A DNA stretch of 64,000 nucleotides from an uncultured Spartobacteria bacterium (GCA_903901425.1 CAIURC010000207.1:1-64000), one strand, 5' to 3'; shown: positions 25,809-34,994, counted from the stretch's first letter. Notes: generated by a model not told the origin, from the sequence alone. Program-made: numbers and translations.

Positions 25809-26747
25809 ATGCACCGACTCACAGAAACCAAGATCATCCTCGTGGTTCGGGCAACGAGGCTGGCGGATTTGAAGGCAAAGTTTGCGACGAAATCGCAAGC
25901 CCGCTTTTACGTCAGCCGGTTGGGGGGTGATTTTGGCGACTACGAGCGCGAGGATGCGAAGTATCAAAATGCCATCCAGCAGACCCAGCACACTCTGAGC
26001 GAATTGGGACGCGTGCAACTGGTTCAACGATCCTTTCTCCCAAACTTTGTGTTCGGCTCCAAGGACATCGTGGTTGCACTCGGACAGGATGGTCTGGTGG
26101 CGAACATTTTGAAGTATCTCGACGGCCAGCCGCTCGTCGGTGTGAATCCTGATCCAGAGCGCTATGATGGCCAGCTTCTGCCCTTCCATCTGAAGAATCT
26201 TGACCCGGTCATGCGCGAGGTCCTGCGTGGCAGCCGTCCCAAACGCGAAGTGACTATGGCCGAGGCAAGCCTAAACACCGGCCTGAGCCTACGCGCTGTC
26301 AACGATCTCTTTATCGGCATGAAGTCCCATGGATCAGCGCGTTACAGGATCACTCTGGGCAAGGCGGCAGAGAATCATTCATCGAGCGGAGTGATTGTCT
26401 CGACCGGGCTCGGCTCGACAGGCTGGTTCAAGAGTCTCATGGCAGGAGCATCGGCCGTTGCCATGGCTGCCGGACGCGCCGCAAGCCTGCCGCAGAAAGA
26501 GACAAGCTTTCCCTGGGAGGCCGGACACCTCTACTTCACCGTGCGCGAGCCGTTTCCAAGCAACACCACGGGGGCCGGGCTGGTCTTTGGAAAAGTGACT
26601 CCGCAGCAGCCGCTCGTCATCGAATCGCAGATGAGTGAGAATGGGGTCATCTTTAGCGACGGCATCGAACAGGACTTCATCGAGTTCAATTCGGGCACCA
26701 AGGCCACCATCACCCTCGCGAAACGCAAGGGAAGGGTGGTTGTGTGA
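25809..26747 (+). CDS. Divergent NAD-kinase-like protein
   Basis: A 312-residue protein with the NAD/diacylglycerol-kinase fold signatures in altered form. FGSKDIVVALGQDGLVANIL (Gly92-Gln93-Asp94-Gly95) replaces the usual GGDGT loop but keeps the catalytic Asp. VIVSTGLGSTGWFKSL (199-205) replaces TPTGSTAY. FPWEAGHLYFTVREPFPS and SDGIEQDFIEF complete the C-terminal beta domain. The start at the ATG at 25809 is 16 bases after the SPFH stop; upstream in-frame codons would overlap SPFH. Its substrate could be NAD, a derivative or a sugar; the changed glycine loop makes ordinary housekeeping NADK activity less certain. It is the third gene of the cassette. Confidence 0.78.
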   Translation: MHRLTETKIILVVRATRLADLKAKFATKSQARFYVSRLGGDFGDYEREDAKYQNAIQQTQHTLSELGRVQLVQRSFLPNFVFGSKDIVVALGQDGLVANILKYLDGQPLVGVNPDPERYDGQLLPFHLKNLDPVMREVLRGSRPKREVTMAEASLNTGLSLRAVNDLFIGMKSHGSARYRITLGKAAENHSSSGVIVSTGLGSTGWFKSLMAGASAVAMAAGRAASLPQKETSFPWEAGHLYFTVREPFPSNTTGAGLVFGKVTPQQPLVIESQMSENGVIFSDGIEQDFIEFNSGTKATITLAKRKGRVVV

Positions 26748-27048
26748 TTGCCGCAGCACTGATATCCCGTTCCACAAAGGTGCGCAGTCTCTCACTGCTC
26801 ATGGCGGCGACCATTTTCTCCGGAATAGCGCCATCAAGCACCAACTCCAGAACGAGAAACCGCTTTTCTTCGCAGAAAGCGCACGAAGCACGAAGCGTAC
26901 CCCCGCCCCTCTCTGTCCTGACCCAAATCCGCTCTCCAACCGTTTCCCGTGACCTGATCAAAAAAGTAAACCCCCAGCAGACAGACTGGCCCCGCTTTTT
27001 TCTGAAAAAACCGCGTTAGTTGAACCGGCGAGTGGCAGTATCACGGTG
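26748..27048. other. 301-base gap with a possible decayed coding fragment
   Basis: No complete gene is visible. On the minus strand, roughly 26877-26755, KRFLVLELVLDGAIPEKM and SSERLRTFVERDI read like genuine protein sequence, but the frame runs on into the NAD-kinase-like gene and has no credible upstream domain. It may be the remnant of a fourth cassette gene. The right part, around 26990, has T-run/A-run symmetry before the sigma-factor gene. Confidence 0.4.
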
Positions 27049-27582
27049 ATGGCTTCCCAACCACCCCAACCGGATCCGTACGAGGACTTCGTCAAAAACC
27101 TCACCACCCACGAACCTGCCCTCCGGCGATTTATCCGCACTCTCCTCCCCTCTTGGGGCGATACCGACGAGGTCGTCCAACGCACCGCCCTCGTCGCATG
27201 GCGCAAATTTCCCCAGTTTGAACCCGGCTCGGATTTTTTCCGCTGGCTCCTGGTCATCGCACGCTATGAGGCCCTCGCCTTTCGCCGAGCCATGGGCCGC
27301 GACAGACTCTGCTTCGGTGAAAACCTCCTCGCACTCCTTGAAGAGGAGGCCACCGAGGAACTCGAACTCGCAACCCGCGAACAAACTGCCCTCGAATCCT
27401 GCCTCCAAAAACTCCCCGTGAACCGACGGGAACTCGTCCTCCGCGCCTACGCCGCCGGAGTCGATCAACGCGACATCGCTGCTTCCCTCGGAAAATCCAG
27501 CGCTGCCCTATACACCCTCCTCGCCCGGATCCGGCGGGACCTTGCCCGCTGCATCGAAACCCAAATCCGCACCGCCCAATGA
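27049..27582 (+). CDS. ECF-type RNA polymerase sigma factor (PVC lineage)
   Basis: A 177-residue sigma-70 family protein. Region 2 is visible as FIRTLLPSWGDTDEVVQRTALVAWRKF (in part) with DTDEVVQ and FFRWLLVIARYEALAFRRA. Region 4 is LESCLQKLPVNRRELVLRAY followed by the helix-turn-helix VDQRDIAASLGKSSAALYTLL. It resembles the Rhodopirellula/Verrucomicrobium ECF group. GTG at 27046 and ATG at 27049 are adjacent; I use the ATG. Its stop overlaps the next ATG (ATGA), so the membrane anti-sigma-like protein is co-translated, a typical sigma/anti-sigma arrangement. Confidence 0.9.
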   Translation: MASQPPQPDPYEDFVKNLTTHEPALRRFIRTLLPSWGDTDEVVQRTALVAWRKFPQFEPGSDFFRWLLVIARYEALAFRRAMGRDRLCFGENLLALLEEEATEELELATREQTALESCLQKLPVNRRELVLRAYAAGVDQRDIAASLGKSSAALYTLLARIRRDLARCIETQIRTAQ

Positions 27583-28661
27583 CTCCAGACCCGCACACCC
27601 AGCACCCATCCGCCCCCCCAGAGCTGGACCGGTTTGATTCACAACTCGAAGCCTACATTCAGGGTTCGCTCTCCGCTTCGGAACTCGAACACCTCGAACA
27701 ACGGCTCCTGACAGATTCCGATGCCCGGGCACAGTTCCGCCGCTTTTTGAGATTGGACGCCAACCTGACCCAAATGGCAACCACCGCCGGCGAGGACTCC
27801 GCCACCGCGCCGTGGAAGACTGCCTTTCAGCTCCCTGCACCCCGCGAGACGGATTCCGAGCCGGCTCCGATCTCCCGGCTTTCTTCCATCCGCCCCATGC
27901 GCCCGCTCTGGGCGGCTGCAGCCGGGATTGTGGCAGGCATGCTCGGTGCATCCGCCCTCTGGGCCTATGCCGCCCCCACGGTCCTTCTGGCCATGGAAAA
28001 CACGGCCATCCTCTTCGCCGACAGCTTTGAATCGGCTGCCACTCGTCTGGAACCGGGATTTCCCAAACACCCCGGCATTTGGAGCGGCGACACCTCCAAG
28101 GTGGTGGAATCCCCGGCTGCCTCTGCCCCCTCGGCGGGTCAGCCCAAGGCCCGCACCGGCCAGAGAATGCTTCAACTGCTCCGGACGGATTATCCCGGGG
28201 AAAACTCTCCCCGGAGCCGCTCAGCCAATCAAATGCTGGTGCTCGACGTCAGCCAGTACCAGGACTGGATTGGTTCCGGCCTTGCCCGGGTGGATGCGCA
28301 GGCGGCATTCCAGATTCTCAAGTTGGAACCCGGCGACACCTTTTCCGCAGGAATCGATGTGTTTTGTTATGCGGAAGACCCCCGGGAACGGGGCCAGACT
28401 TCATGGCAGGCGCTCCGCGAAGAGCACCTGGGTCTCGCGGCCAACCGGCGTCCCATAAAACCCGGGGCGGACCGCTGGGAGCTTTCCAAGGCCAGCCTCG
28501 CCCTTCCCCCGGAAACCCGGTTTGTCCTCATCCACCTCGTAGTCAGCAACAACCGACCCGGCCATGCCTCCGGCGGGGACTCCTTCAAGGCCGCGTTTAT
28601 GGATGACGTTTCCGTCCATATCCGCCGCACCCGCAAACCGGTTTTCACCCCCAACCTCTGA
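27579..28661 (+). CDS. Membrane anti-sigma-like protein with secreted jelly-roll-like domain
   Basis: A 360-residue protein. The cytoplasmic N-terminus (FDSQLEAYIQGSLSASELEH, LLTDSDARAQFRRFLRLDAN) resembles the ZAS/FecR-type anti-sigma start found after ECF sigma genes in this phylum. One transmembrane segment lies at about 110-135 (LWAAAAGIVAGMLGASALWAY). The remaining 220 residues should be periplasmic, with a beta-sandwich-like pattern (FADSFES...DVSQYQDWIGSG...FKAAFMDDVSVHIRR) as in LamG/jelly-roll proteins. It overlaps the sigma gene by four bases and sits four bases before the DUF1552 gene. It probably senses an envelope signal and holds the sigma factor. Confidence 0.72.
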   Translation: MTPDPHTQHPSAPPELDRFDSQLEAYIQGSLSASELEHLEQRLLTDSDARAQFRRFLRLDANLTQMATTAGEDSATAPWKTAFQLPAPRETDSEPAPISRLSSIRPMRPLWAAAAGIVAGMLGASALWAYAAPTVLLAMENTAILFADSFESAATRLEPGFPKHPGIWSGDTSKVVESPAASAPSAGQPKARTGQRMLQLLRTDYPGENSPRSRSANQMLVLDVSQYQDWIGSGLARVDAQAAFQILKLEPGDTFSAGIDVFCYAEDPRERGQTSWQALREEHLGLAANRRPIKPGADRWELSKASLALPPETRFVLIHLVVSNNRPGHASGGDSFKAAFMDDVSVHIRRTRKPVFTPNL

Positions 28662-28665
28662 TTCC

Positions 28666-29985
28666 ATGCCCCTGAACACTCCGCTTCCCATGACACATCC
28701 CAAAACGATGGCACCCGTTTCACGCCGCAATTTTCTGCGCGCCACCGGGATTGGTCTGAGCCTTCCCTGGATTGAAAGCCTGCTCCCAAAAACGCTCCAC
28801 GCCGCTTCCAACCCGGAAGCGCCGCGCCGCATGGTCTGCATCATGACCAACATGGGCGTGGTCCCCCAAAATTTTTTCCCAAAAACTGCCGGTGCAAATT
28901 ACGAAACCACGCGCTACCTGCAGGTCCTCCATGAACACCGCTCCCGGTTCACCGTCTTCAGCGGCCTCTCCCATCCCGGCGTCTCCGGGGCGCATCTGAC
29001 TGAAAAGTGTTTTCTCAGCGCGGCGCCCGGGCCCGGCGACAGCCATTTCCGAAACACCATCTCGGTGGATCAGTTTGCCGCTGAAAAAATCGGCCGACAA
29101 ACCCGGGTTCCTTCCCTCGTCCTCATGGTCGGAAAACGGGACCTGGGTCTCCCTTCGGTAACCCGGGACGGTGTGAGCATTCCGCCCGAATCGGATCCGG
29201 CAGCCCTCTACCGCAGACTCTTTCTCCAAGGTTCTCAAGCTGAAGTGGCTCAGAAGATCTCCGAACTCCAACGCGGACGCAGCCTTCTGGATTTTGTCCG
29301 GGCCGAAGCCGGAACACTCCGGACCAAGATCGGCGCGCGGGACAAGGAACGCATCGACCAGTATTTCACTTCTATCCGGGACATGGAACAGTCGCTTCAG
29401 GCCGCTGAGGCATGGGAAAACCGGCCGAAACCGAAGGTCGCATTTCCAGAGCCGAAATCGGTACCCGACGATGTGCAGATTGAGGAGCAGACCAACCTGA
29501 TGTACGACCTGCTGGCGCTTGCGCTCCAGACGGACAGCACCCGGATTGCAAGCGTGTACCTTGGCCCCCTGCTGATCACCCCCAAGATCCAGGGTGTAAC
29601 CAACCAGACCCACGGACTCACGCATCACGGGGGCAATCCCGACAAGATCGAGCAGCTCAGCAAGATTGAGGAAACCCAGTTCCGCTGCCTCAACCGATTG
29701 CTCACCGGCCTCCATTCTGTCCGGGAACCGGGCGGCACCTTGCTCGACCACACCCAACTCCTCTACGGATCCAATCTCGGGAACGCCAATTCCCATGAAA
29801 CCTCCAACCTCCCCATTCTGTTTGCCGGGGGCGGCTTCCGGCACGGTCAACACCTGGCTTTTGACCGCAAAAACAACACGCCACTCGCCAACCTGTTTGT
29901 CACCATGCTCCAGCGTCTGAACCTCGAGGCGGACCGGTTTGCCTCCAGCACCGGCACCCTGACCGGATTGGAGGTGCAGGCATGA
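28666..29985 (+). CDS. DUF1552 family secreted protein (Tat signal)
   Basis: A 439-residue protein. SRRNFLRATGIGLSLPWIES is a twin-arginine signal, followed by PRRMVCIMTNMGVVPQNFFP, YLQVLHEHRSRFTVFSGLSHP and TQLLYGSNLGNANSHETSNL, all landmarks of DUF1552. The family usually accompanies DUF1592/1588-type cytochromes; its biochemical role is not established. The first ATG (28666) gives a short leader before the Arg pair; an ATG at 28690 is an alternative. Its stop overlaps the start of the cytochrome gene. It is co-oriented and close-packed with the sigma and anti-sigma-like genes. Confidence 0.88.
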   Translation: MPLNTPLPMTHPKTMAPVSRRNFLRATGIGLSLPWIESLLPKTLHAASNPEAPRRMVCIMTNMGVVPQNFFPKTAGANYETTRYLQVLHEHRSRFTVFSGLSHPGVSGAHLTEKCFLSAAPGPGDSHFRNTISVDQFAAEKIGRQTRVPSLVLMVGKRDLGLPSVTRDGVSIPPESDPAALYRRLFLQGSQAEVAQKISELQRGRSLLDFVRAEAGTLRTKIGARDKERIDQYFTSIRDMEQSLQAAEAWENRPKPKVAFPEPKSVPDDVQIEEQTNLMYDLLALALQTDSTRIASVYLGPLLITPKIQGVTNQTHGLTHHGGNPDKIEQLSKIEETQFRCLNRLLTGLHSVREPGGTLLDHTQLLYGSNLGNANSHETSNLPILFAGGGFRHGQHLAFDRKNNTPLANLFVTMLQRLNLEADRFASSTGTLTGLEVQA

Positions 29986-32504
29986 AAACCCGTTTCCTCT
30001 GGCTGACACAGACGTTCCTCCTGCTCTCTCTTCCCGCAGACGCCTCCGATTATCTCGAAAAATACTGCCTCGACTGTCACGACAGCGATTCGCGCAAAGG
30101 CGGCCTCGATCTCTCCAAGACTCAGTCTGACATCCACGCCGCGTTTGACACCTGGCTCAAGGTTCACGACCGGATTGCCTCCGGAGAAATGCCGCCCAAA
30201 AAAAAGTCCCGCCCCCCGGCCAACGAAACCAGCCAGATCTTGGACTCCCTCGGAAAACGCCTTCTCGCCGAGGACCTTCAACGCCGCGAATCCGAAGGCC
30301 GCGCCACTTTCCGCCGCCTCACCCGGACCGAATACCAGAACACACTCCGCGACCTGCTCGAACTCCCCCACCTCGACATCGCCGAACTCCTGCCTCCGGA
30401 CGGACAACGGGCCGGGTTCGACAAACTGGGCGAGGCTCTTGACCTGTCCGAGATCCAACTCCAGCAGTATTTGGCTGCCGCGCAACGGGCACTCTCCGCC
30501 GCCGCCTGCACCCAGGCCGATCCTCCACCCGTTCTAAAACAGCGCCTTTACCCAAACTGGATCAAGTTTGCCCAGGCCCTTCAGGGCGGTGACGCGCTCC
30601 TCCTCAAAGGACTCCAACCCGACCCGCAATTTGCCCTCGTCCCTACCGAGAAGAATCACAAAAAAAACCGGTTCGACGACAACGGCATCTCCCGCGAGGA
30701 ATTTGTAAAATCCAACACCCAACCCGTTGGCATCATCCGCGCCAGCGATCCGAGCAAATACCGAAGTTTCAGCTTTGCCGCGCCGGCCGATGGACTCTAC
30801 CGGCTCCGCGCCTCCTCATGGAGCTTCCTCCTGGATCAACAGAAAATCCGCCCCAACGATCGCACCGAGGTCGCTGCGCTCTGGAGCGGGAACCGCCTTC
30901 TCGGCTATTTCGACGCCCCGTCGCTCAAGCCCACCGTCCACGAATGGACCGCCCCACTTGAGAAAGGAGATGGCGTCCGGTTCGAAACCGAAACTGTCCG
31001 GCACGCCCAGAAAGACATCGCCCTCTACACCGGCCCGGGTATTGCCATTGAATGGGTGGAAGTCGAAGGCCCCCTCCACTCCCAGTGGCCACCTGCCAGC
31101 CACAGGGTCCTGTTTGGCGACCTGCCCCTCCATTCCACCTCGCTTCAGGATAAAACCCACAAAGCAGGTTCCGGGAAAAAAACCGGCGTCACCAACCAGG
31201 AAACCGCAACGGTGGTTTCCAAGAACCCGTCCGGGGATGCCACCGCTCTTCTCGCGCGGTTCCTCCCAAAAGCGTTCCGCCGGCCCGCTACGCCCGGGGA
31301 AGTCGACCGGTACAAAACCATCGTGGAGACAGAACTCAAGACCGGCGCCTCCTTTGAAAGCGCCATGCTTGAAGCGTACAAAACCGCTCTCTGCTCCCAC
31401 CATTTCCTGTTCCGGGTGGAGCAGAAAGGTGCCTTGGAGGGGCCTGCCCTGGCCGCGCGCCTTGCATTCTGGCTCTGGAACTCGGCGCCGGATGCCGAGT
31501 TGCTCAAGGCGGGCGCTACCGGGGAACTTGCCCAACCCAAGGCCCTTGCACTGCAGGTTGAACGTCTCCTGAAAGATCCCCGGGCAGAACGCTTCCAACG
31601 GGACTTTCTAGACCAGTGGCTCAACCTTCAAAAACTGAACGACACCACCCCCGACCGTGAACTTTACCCGGAATTCAACCATCACCTCCAAGACAGCATG
31701 GCGGCCGAATCAAGGGCGTACTTTCAGGAATTGATCCAGCGCAACCTTGGGGTGGACCACGTGGTGTCCGGCGATTTTGCCATGCTCAACGGCGCGTTGG
31801 CCGCCCTCTACCAAATCCCCAACGTGGACGGCCATGCCATCCGCAGGGTGCCGCTTCCCAAGGACAGCGTCCGGGGCGGCTTCATTGCACAGGCCGCGCC
31901 GCTCAAGGTCACGGCGAACGGCACCACCACCTCGCCCGTGGTCCGCGGAGCATGGTTCAATGAACGCATCCTCGGATTGCCTCTGCCACCGCCTCCCCCC
32001 AATGTTGGGGCGGTCGAACCTGACACCCGGGGCGCCACCACCATCCGCGAACAACTCGAAAAACATCGGCGGGATGTTTCCTGCGCCGCATGCCATGAAC
32101 GCATCGATCCCCCAGGATTCGCCCTCGAATCCTTTGATGTCATCGGCGGGTTCCGCTCCCATTACAGATCCCTCGGAACCGGCACCCCGGTCTCACTCTT
32201 TGTCCGGGACGGAAACCATCCCCCGAAATACAAAACCGGTCCCGCTGTCGACAGCGCAGGGACACTGCCCAACGGACAAGCTTTCAAGGATGTCACCGGA
32301 CTCCGCAACCGGCTTCTGGCCAACCGCGATCTCCTCGCAAAAAACCTGCTCACCCATCTGCTCATCTACGCCACCGGATCCGAGATCCATTTTGCAGACC
32401 GGCCCGCACTCCAAAAGCTCGTCGACCAATCCCGGGGGCAAAACCACGGCATCCGTTCCATGATCCATCTCATTGCCCAAAGCGATCTGTTCAAAAACAA
32501 GTAG
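29982..32504 (+). CDS. DUF1592/DUF1588-type planctomycetal cytochrome C protein
   Basis: An 840-residue secreted protein with a signal peptide (KTRFLWLTQTFLLLSLPADA). The first haem-binding-like motif is YCLDCHDSDSRKGGLDL near residue 27-40. FRRLTRTEYQNTLRDLLEL marks the DUF1587 region, and FLPKAFRRPATPGEVDRY marks DUF1595. HHFLFRVEQKG...ARLAFWLWNSAPD marks DUF1592. SVRGGFIAQAAPLKVTANGT and PVVRGAWFNERILG mark DUF1588, with CAACHERIDPPGFALESFD as a second CxxCH, and DUF1585 at the end. It is probably periplasmic and part of a polymer-degradation or redox apparatus typical of the PVC group. The start overlaps the DUF1552 stop (ATGA). Confidence 0.92.
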   Translation: MKTRFLWLTQTFLLLSLPADASDYLEKYCLDCHDSDSRKGGLDLSKTQSDIHAAFDTWLKVHDRIASGEMPPKKKSRPPANETSQILDSLGKRLLAEDLQRRESEGRATFRRLTRTEYQNTLRDLLELPHLDIAELLPPDGQRAGFDKLGEALDLSEIQLQQYLAAAQRALSAAACTQADPPPVLKQRLYPNWIKFAQALQGGDALLLKGLQPDPQFALVPTEKNHKKNRFDDNGISREEFVKSNTQPVGIIRASDPSKYRSFSFAAPADGLYRLRASSWSFLLDQQKIRPNDRTEVAALWSGNRLLGYFDAPSLKPTVHEWTAPLEKGDGVRFETETVRHAQKDIALYTGPGIAIEWVEVEGPLHSQWPPASHRVLFGDLPLHSTSLQDKTHKAGSGKKTGVTNQETATVVSKNPSGDATALLARFLPKAFRRPATPGEVDRYKTIVETELKTGASFESAMLEAYKTALCSHHFLFRVEQKGALEGPALAARLAFWLWNSAPDAELLKAGATGELAQPKALALQVERLLKDPRAERFQRDFLDQWLNLQKLNDTTPDRELYPEFNHHLQDSMAAESRAYFQELIQRNLGVDHVVSGDFAMLNGALAALYQIPNVDGHAIRRVPLPKDSVRGGFIAQAAPLKVTANGTTTSPVVRGAWFNERILGLPLPPPPPNVGAVEPDTRGATTIREQLEKHRRDVSCAACHERIDPPGFALESFDVIGGFRSHYRSLGTGTPVSLFVRDGNHPPKYKTGPAVDSAGTLPNGQAFKDVTGLRNRLLANRDLLAKNLLTHLLIYATGSEIHFADRPALQKLVDQSRGQNHGIRSMIHLIAQSDLFKNK

Positions 32505-32582
32505 GCCTCAGGAACACTGCCGGCGGAATGGCACGCCTCGAGAACGGCACCCCCTCATGGAACCCTCCCGCACGTTGAGGGA

Positions 32583-34994
32583 TCACCGGTCCGGCTTTCC
32601 CGGCCCAGCAGCCCCAGCCACAACCGGCAGCGGCATCCCGTTGACCGTATACCCCAGTTTTTCCGTGAGGACGCCGACTGCCCGCCTGTCCACCACCTTT
32701 CCGCCGCACACCAACGTCACGCTCGTGGCTTGGCTGGCTGCAGGCACGTTGACATGGAACTTGTTCATGTAACGCCCCCCCAACCGCCGGTTCTCAAGAC
32801 GAAACTTCAAAACGCCCATCCGCGTCTCCACGCACAATTGGCAGTCCGTTGGCTTCAAACGACTTCCATCGTCCGGATAACAAAAACCATAGGCTCCATG
32901 CATCGCGGGATAAATGTAGCTCCGCAGTTGTTGGTCCGGATCGTAGTACCCCACCAGCGTCACCACCGGCACACCAAACGCCAAAGGCCTGCGCTCCGTC
33001 TCCCCCGTTCCGCCCGCCGATTCGCGCCACTTTTTGCCATCGGACACATAACTCTTTTCGAACCCCCGCGCCACCTTCACCTCGGTGCCGTTCACCAAAA
33101 GCACACTGTCGTATCCGGCCTGATGCCGGATAACCACCGTCCGGCCTTCATTCGCCGGCCCCGCTTTGGGCAGCGGAATTTCACGGACCCAGTTTCCATC
33201 CGCCATCGATACCGTGACCCGGTCATGCGCCGCTAAAAGCGCGGTCAGGCTTGCCTCGCTCAGCCCCTTGATCGGTGCGGCCTCCTCGCTTCCCAAGCGG
33301 ATCCGGTGACTCATTGGCTCCATCCGAAGCGTCTTTTCGTTCCACTGGCTGAATCCTGTGGACGACTGCGGATCGAACACCGCTTTGCCCTCAAGAAACC
33401 GCTGGATGATCGCGGCGGAATTGGGCGTGTACAACGTGAACCGGTTGAACCCGGAAAACGGCTCCCCACCCGCCATCGCATCCAGTCCGTAGGAGCGGCC
33501 ATCAAACGGCGACTGTGACTGCCCCTCCAACTCGGTGTTCTTTCCGGTCCGGACCGGCGCAAAATTGGGGATAAACCGGTTTTTGTCTGCATCCCAACCC
33601 CAGGCGGAGTTGAGCTGGCCTGCCTCCCGGTGGACCGACCCTTTGAATCCGCCCACAAAATGGCCGAGCCCGTAATTGTGCCCGACCTCATGGCTGAACT
33701 CGTTCCCAATCGAGTGGTCCAAGGTCACAATGCCACCTCCACCTGAACCGCCGTGCACTTGAATCCCATTCAGATAACGGCCTTGGTTGTTGTGCGCCGC
33801 CAACTGCGCCACCAGGTAGGGGTGGCTCTGCTCCCCCTGGCCCGACGTGCTGTGAATCCCATAGTTCGCATTGTCGATCCCGTGGGAAATCAGCTCCTTG
33901 CCGATGCTCTGCCGCATCATTCCCGTGTGCCATCCCCCGTCCCCCTGCTCGGCGTCCTTCAACAAGGTTCCGGTCGGCATCATCACCTCCGAAAGCGAAA
34001 GCGGCGCGTACTGCGCCACAATCAGACGGCTCACCGGAACCGTCTGGAAATACTCGCGGTGCGCTTGCGGATCCTTCGCGAAATCAAACGCCCCCCGCGG
34101 AGGCGTCAACATCCCCACATCAATCGTGTGAATCAACAACTGCGTCGGCGCCCCAACTCGCACCCCAGCCAGATCCCCAGAAACCGTCCCCTGCCGGATC
34201 TGCAGACTGATCCCAGGCACCACCCATTCCGCCGGCAACACTCCGCTCCATGCGTCGCTGGCATACACAATCCCGTTGTTTTCAAGTTCCCCCTCGCGGA
34301 ACCACTGCCCGTTCGCACACTTCAACACCACCACCTGCCCCCGCGACACCTGCACACTCCTCCCACTATAATACACCGTAGACCCATATCCCGCCTCCGA
34401 ACGAACACGGACCATCTTTCCATCCAGCCCTTTCCCCGGCGGCACATGGATGTCACGCACCCACTGCCCGTTGGCCGTCTCAATCTGAACCACTGCATTC
34501 CGCCTCAACTCAGATAGCAGACCCGCCCCACTCGGGTCCGAAAGTTTCTCCAATTCCGACTTTCCACGAATCGTCGCCACCGCACTGCCGCGGGGTTTGA
34601 AATCCAATTCCTCCGGCGCGCCATCCACAAAATACGCGGTCTTTGGCAAAAGCCGCGGCGGGTTCAGGTTCAGACTCCCCAACACCTGCCCGGAGGAACT
34701 GCGCACCACCAGCACCATGGGTGTCACCGGGTCGGGCCGGAGCGGACGCACCAGCACCAAACTCTTCCGCATCCCCACCAGATGCGGCTGGTTGTCACCC
34801 TCCACTGGCCGGGCCCGGATCACGTGGCTCTGCGCAAAAAGCACCTCCGCCGCAAGACTGCCCTTCAGATCGTTGGCAGGCCCTGTGGCGTTGAAAACTT
34901 GCTGAGATGCCGCACACGCAGGCCTCAAAACCGGAGCAACCAGCAGCGCTCCGGCCAGAATCAGGGACACAGGGAATGGGCGGAGATTGAGCAT
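32583..34994 (-). CDS. Secreted M66 (StcE/dictomallein-type) zinc metalloprotease
   Basis: An 803-residue exported protein with a signal peptide ending near residue 28 (LRPACAAS). The zinc site HEVGHNYGLGH lies at residues 435-445, and FSHEVGHNYGLGHF matches peptidase family M66, whose known members cut mucin-type glycoproteins. The surrounding region (HTGMMRQSIGKELI, GGSGGGGIVTLDHSIGNEF, FSGFNRFTLYTPNSAAIIQR) also fits. A roughly 65-residue module is duplicated on either side of the protease (168-233 and 592-659). The ATG at 34994 precedes the signal peptide directly. It is convergent with the DUF1592 cytochrome gene. The substrate in this organism is unknown. Confidence 0.88.
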   Translation of the reverse strand: MLNLRPFPVSLILAGALLVAPVLRPACAASQQVFNATGPANDLKGSLAAEVLFAQSHVIRARPVEGDNQPHLVGMRKSLVLVRPLRPDPVTPMVLVVRSSSGQVLGSLNLNPPRLLPKTAYFVDGAPEELDFKPRGSAVATIRGKSELEKLSDPSGAGLLSELRRNAVVQIETANGQWVRDIHVPPGKGLDGKMVRVRSEAGYGSTVYYSGRSVQVSRGQVVVLKCANGQWFREGELENNGIVYASDAWSGVLPAEWVVPGISLQIRQGTVSGDLAGVRVGAPTQLLIHTIDVGMLTPPRGAFDFAKDPQAHREYFQTVPVSRLIVAQYAPLSLSEVMMPTGTLLKDAEQGDGGWHTGMMRQSIGKELISHGIDNANYGIHSTSGQGEQSHPYLVAQLAAHNNQGRYLNGIQVHGGSGGGGIVTLDHSIGNEFSHEVGHNYGLGHFVGGFKGSVHREAGQLNSAWGWDADKNRFIPNFAPVRTGKNTELEGQSQSPFDGRSYGLDAMAGGEPFSGFNRFTLYTPNSAAIIQRFLEGKAVFDPQSSTGFSQWNEKTLRMEPMSHRIRLGSEEAAPIKGLSEASLTALLAAHDRVTVSMADGNWVREIPLPKAGPANEGRTVVIRHQAGYDSVLLVNGTEVKVARGFEKSYVSDGKKWRESAGGTGETERRPLAFGVPVVTLVGYYDPDQQLRSYIYPAMHGAYGFCYPDDGSRLKPTDCQLCVETRMGVLKFRLENRRLGGRYMNKFHVNVPAASQATSVTLVCGGKVVDRRAVGVLTEKLGYTVNGMPLPVVAGAAGPGKPDR

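Noticed and set aside
32505-32582. A terminator between the convergent cytochrome and M66 genes
   Set aside because: Only a six-base stem (CCCTCA/TGAGGG) with an 18-base loop and no T-run could be found.
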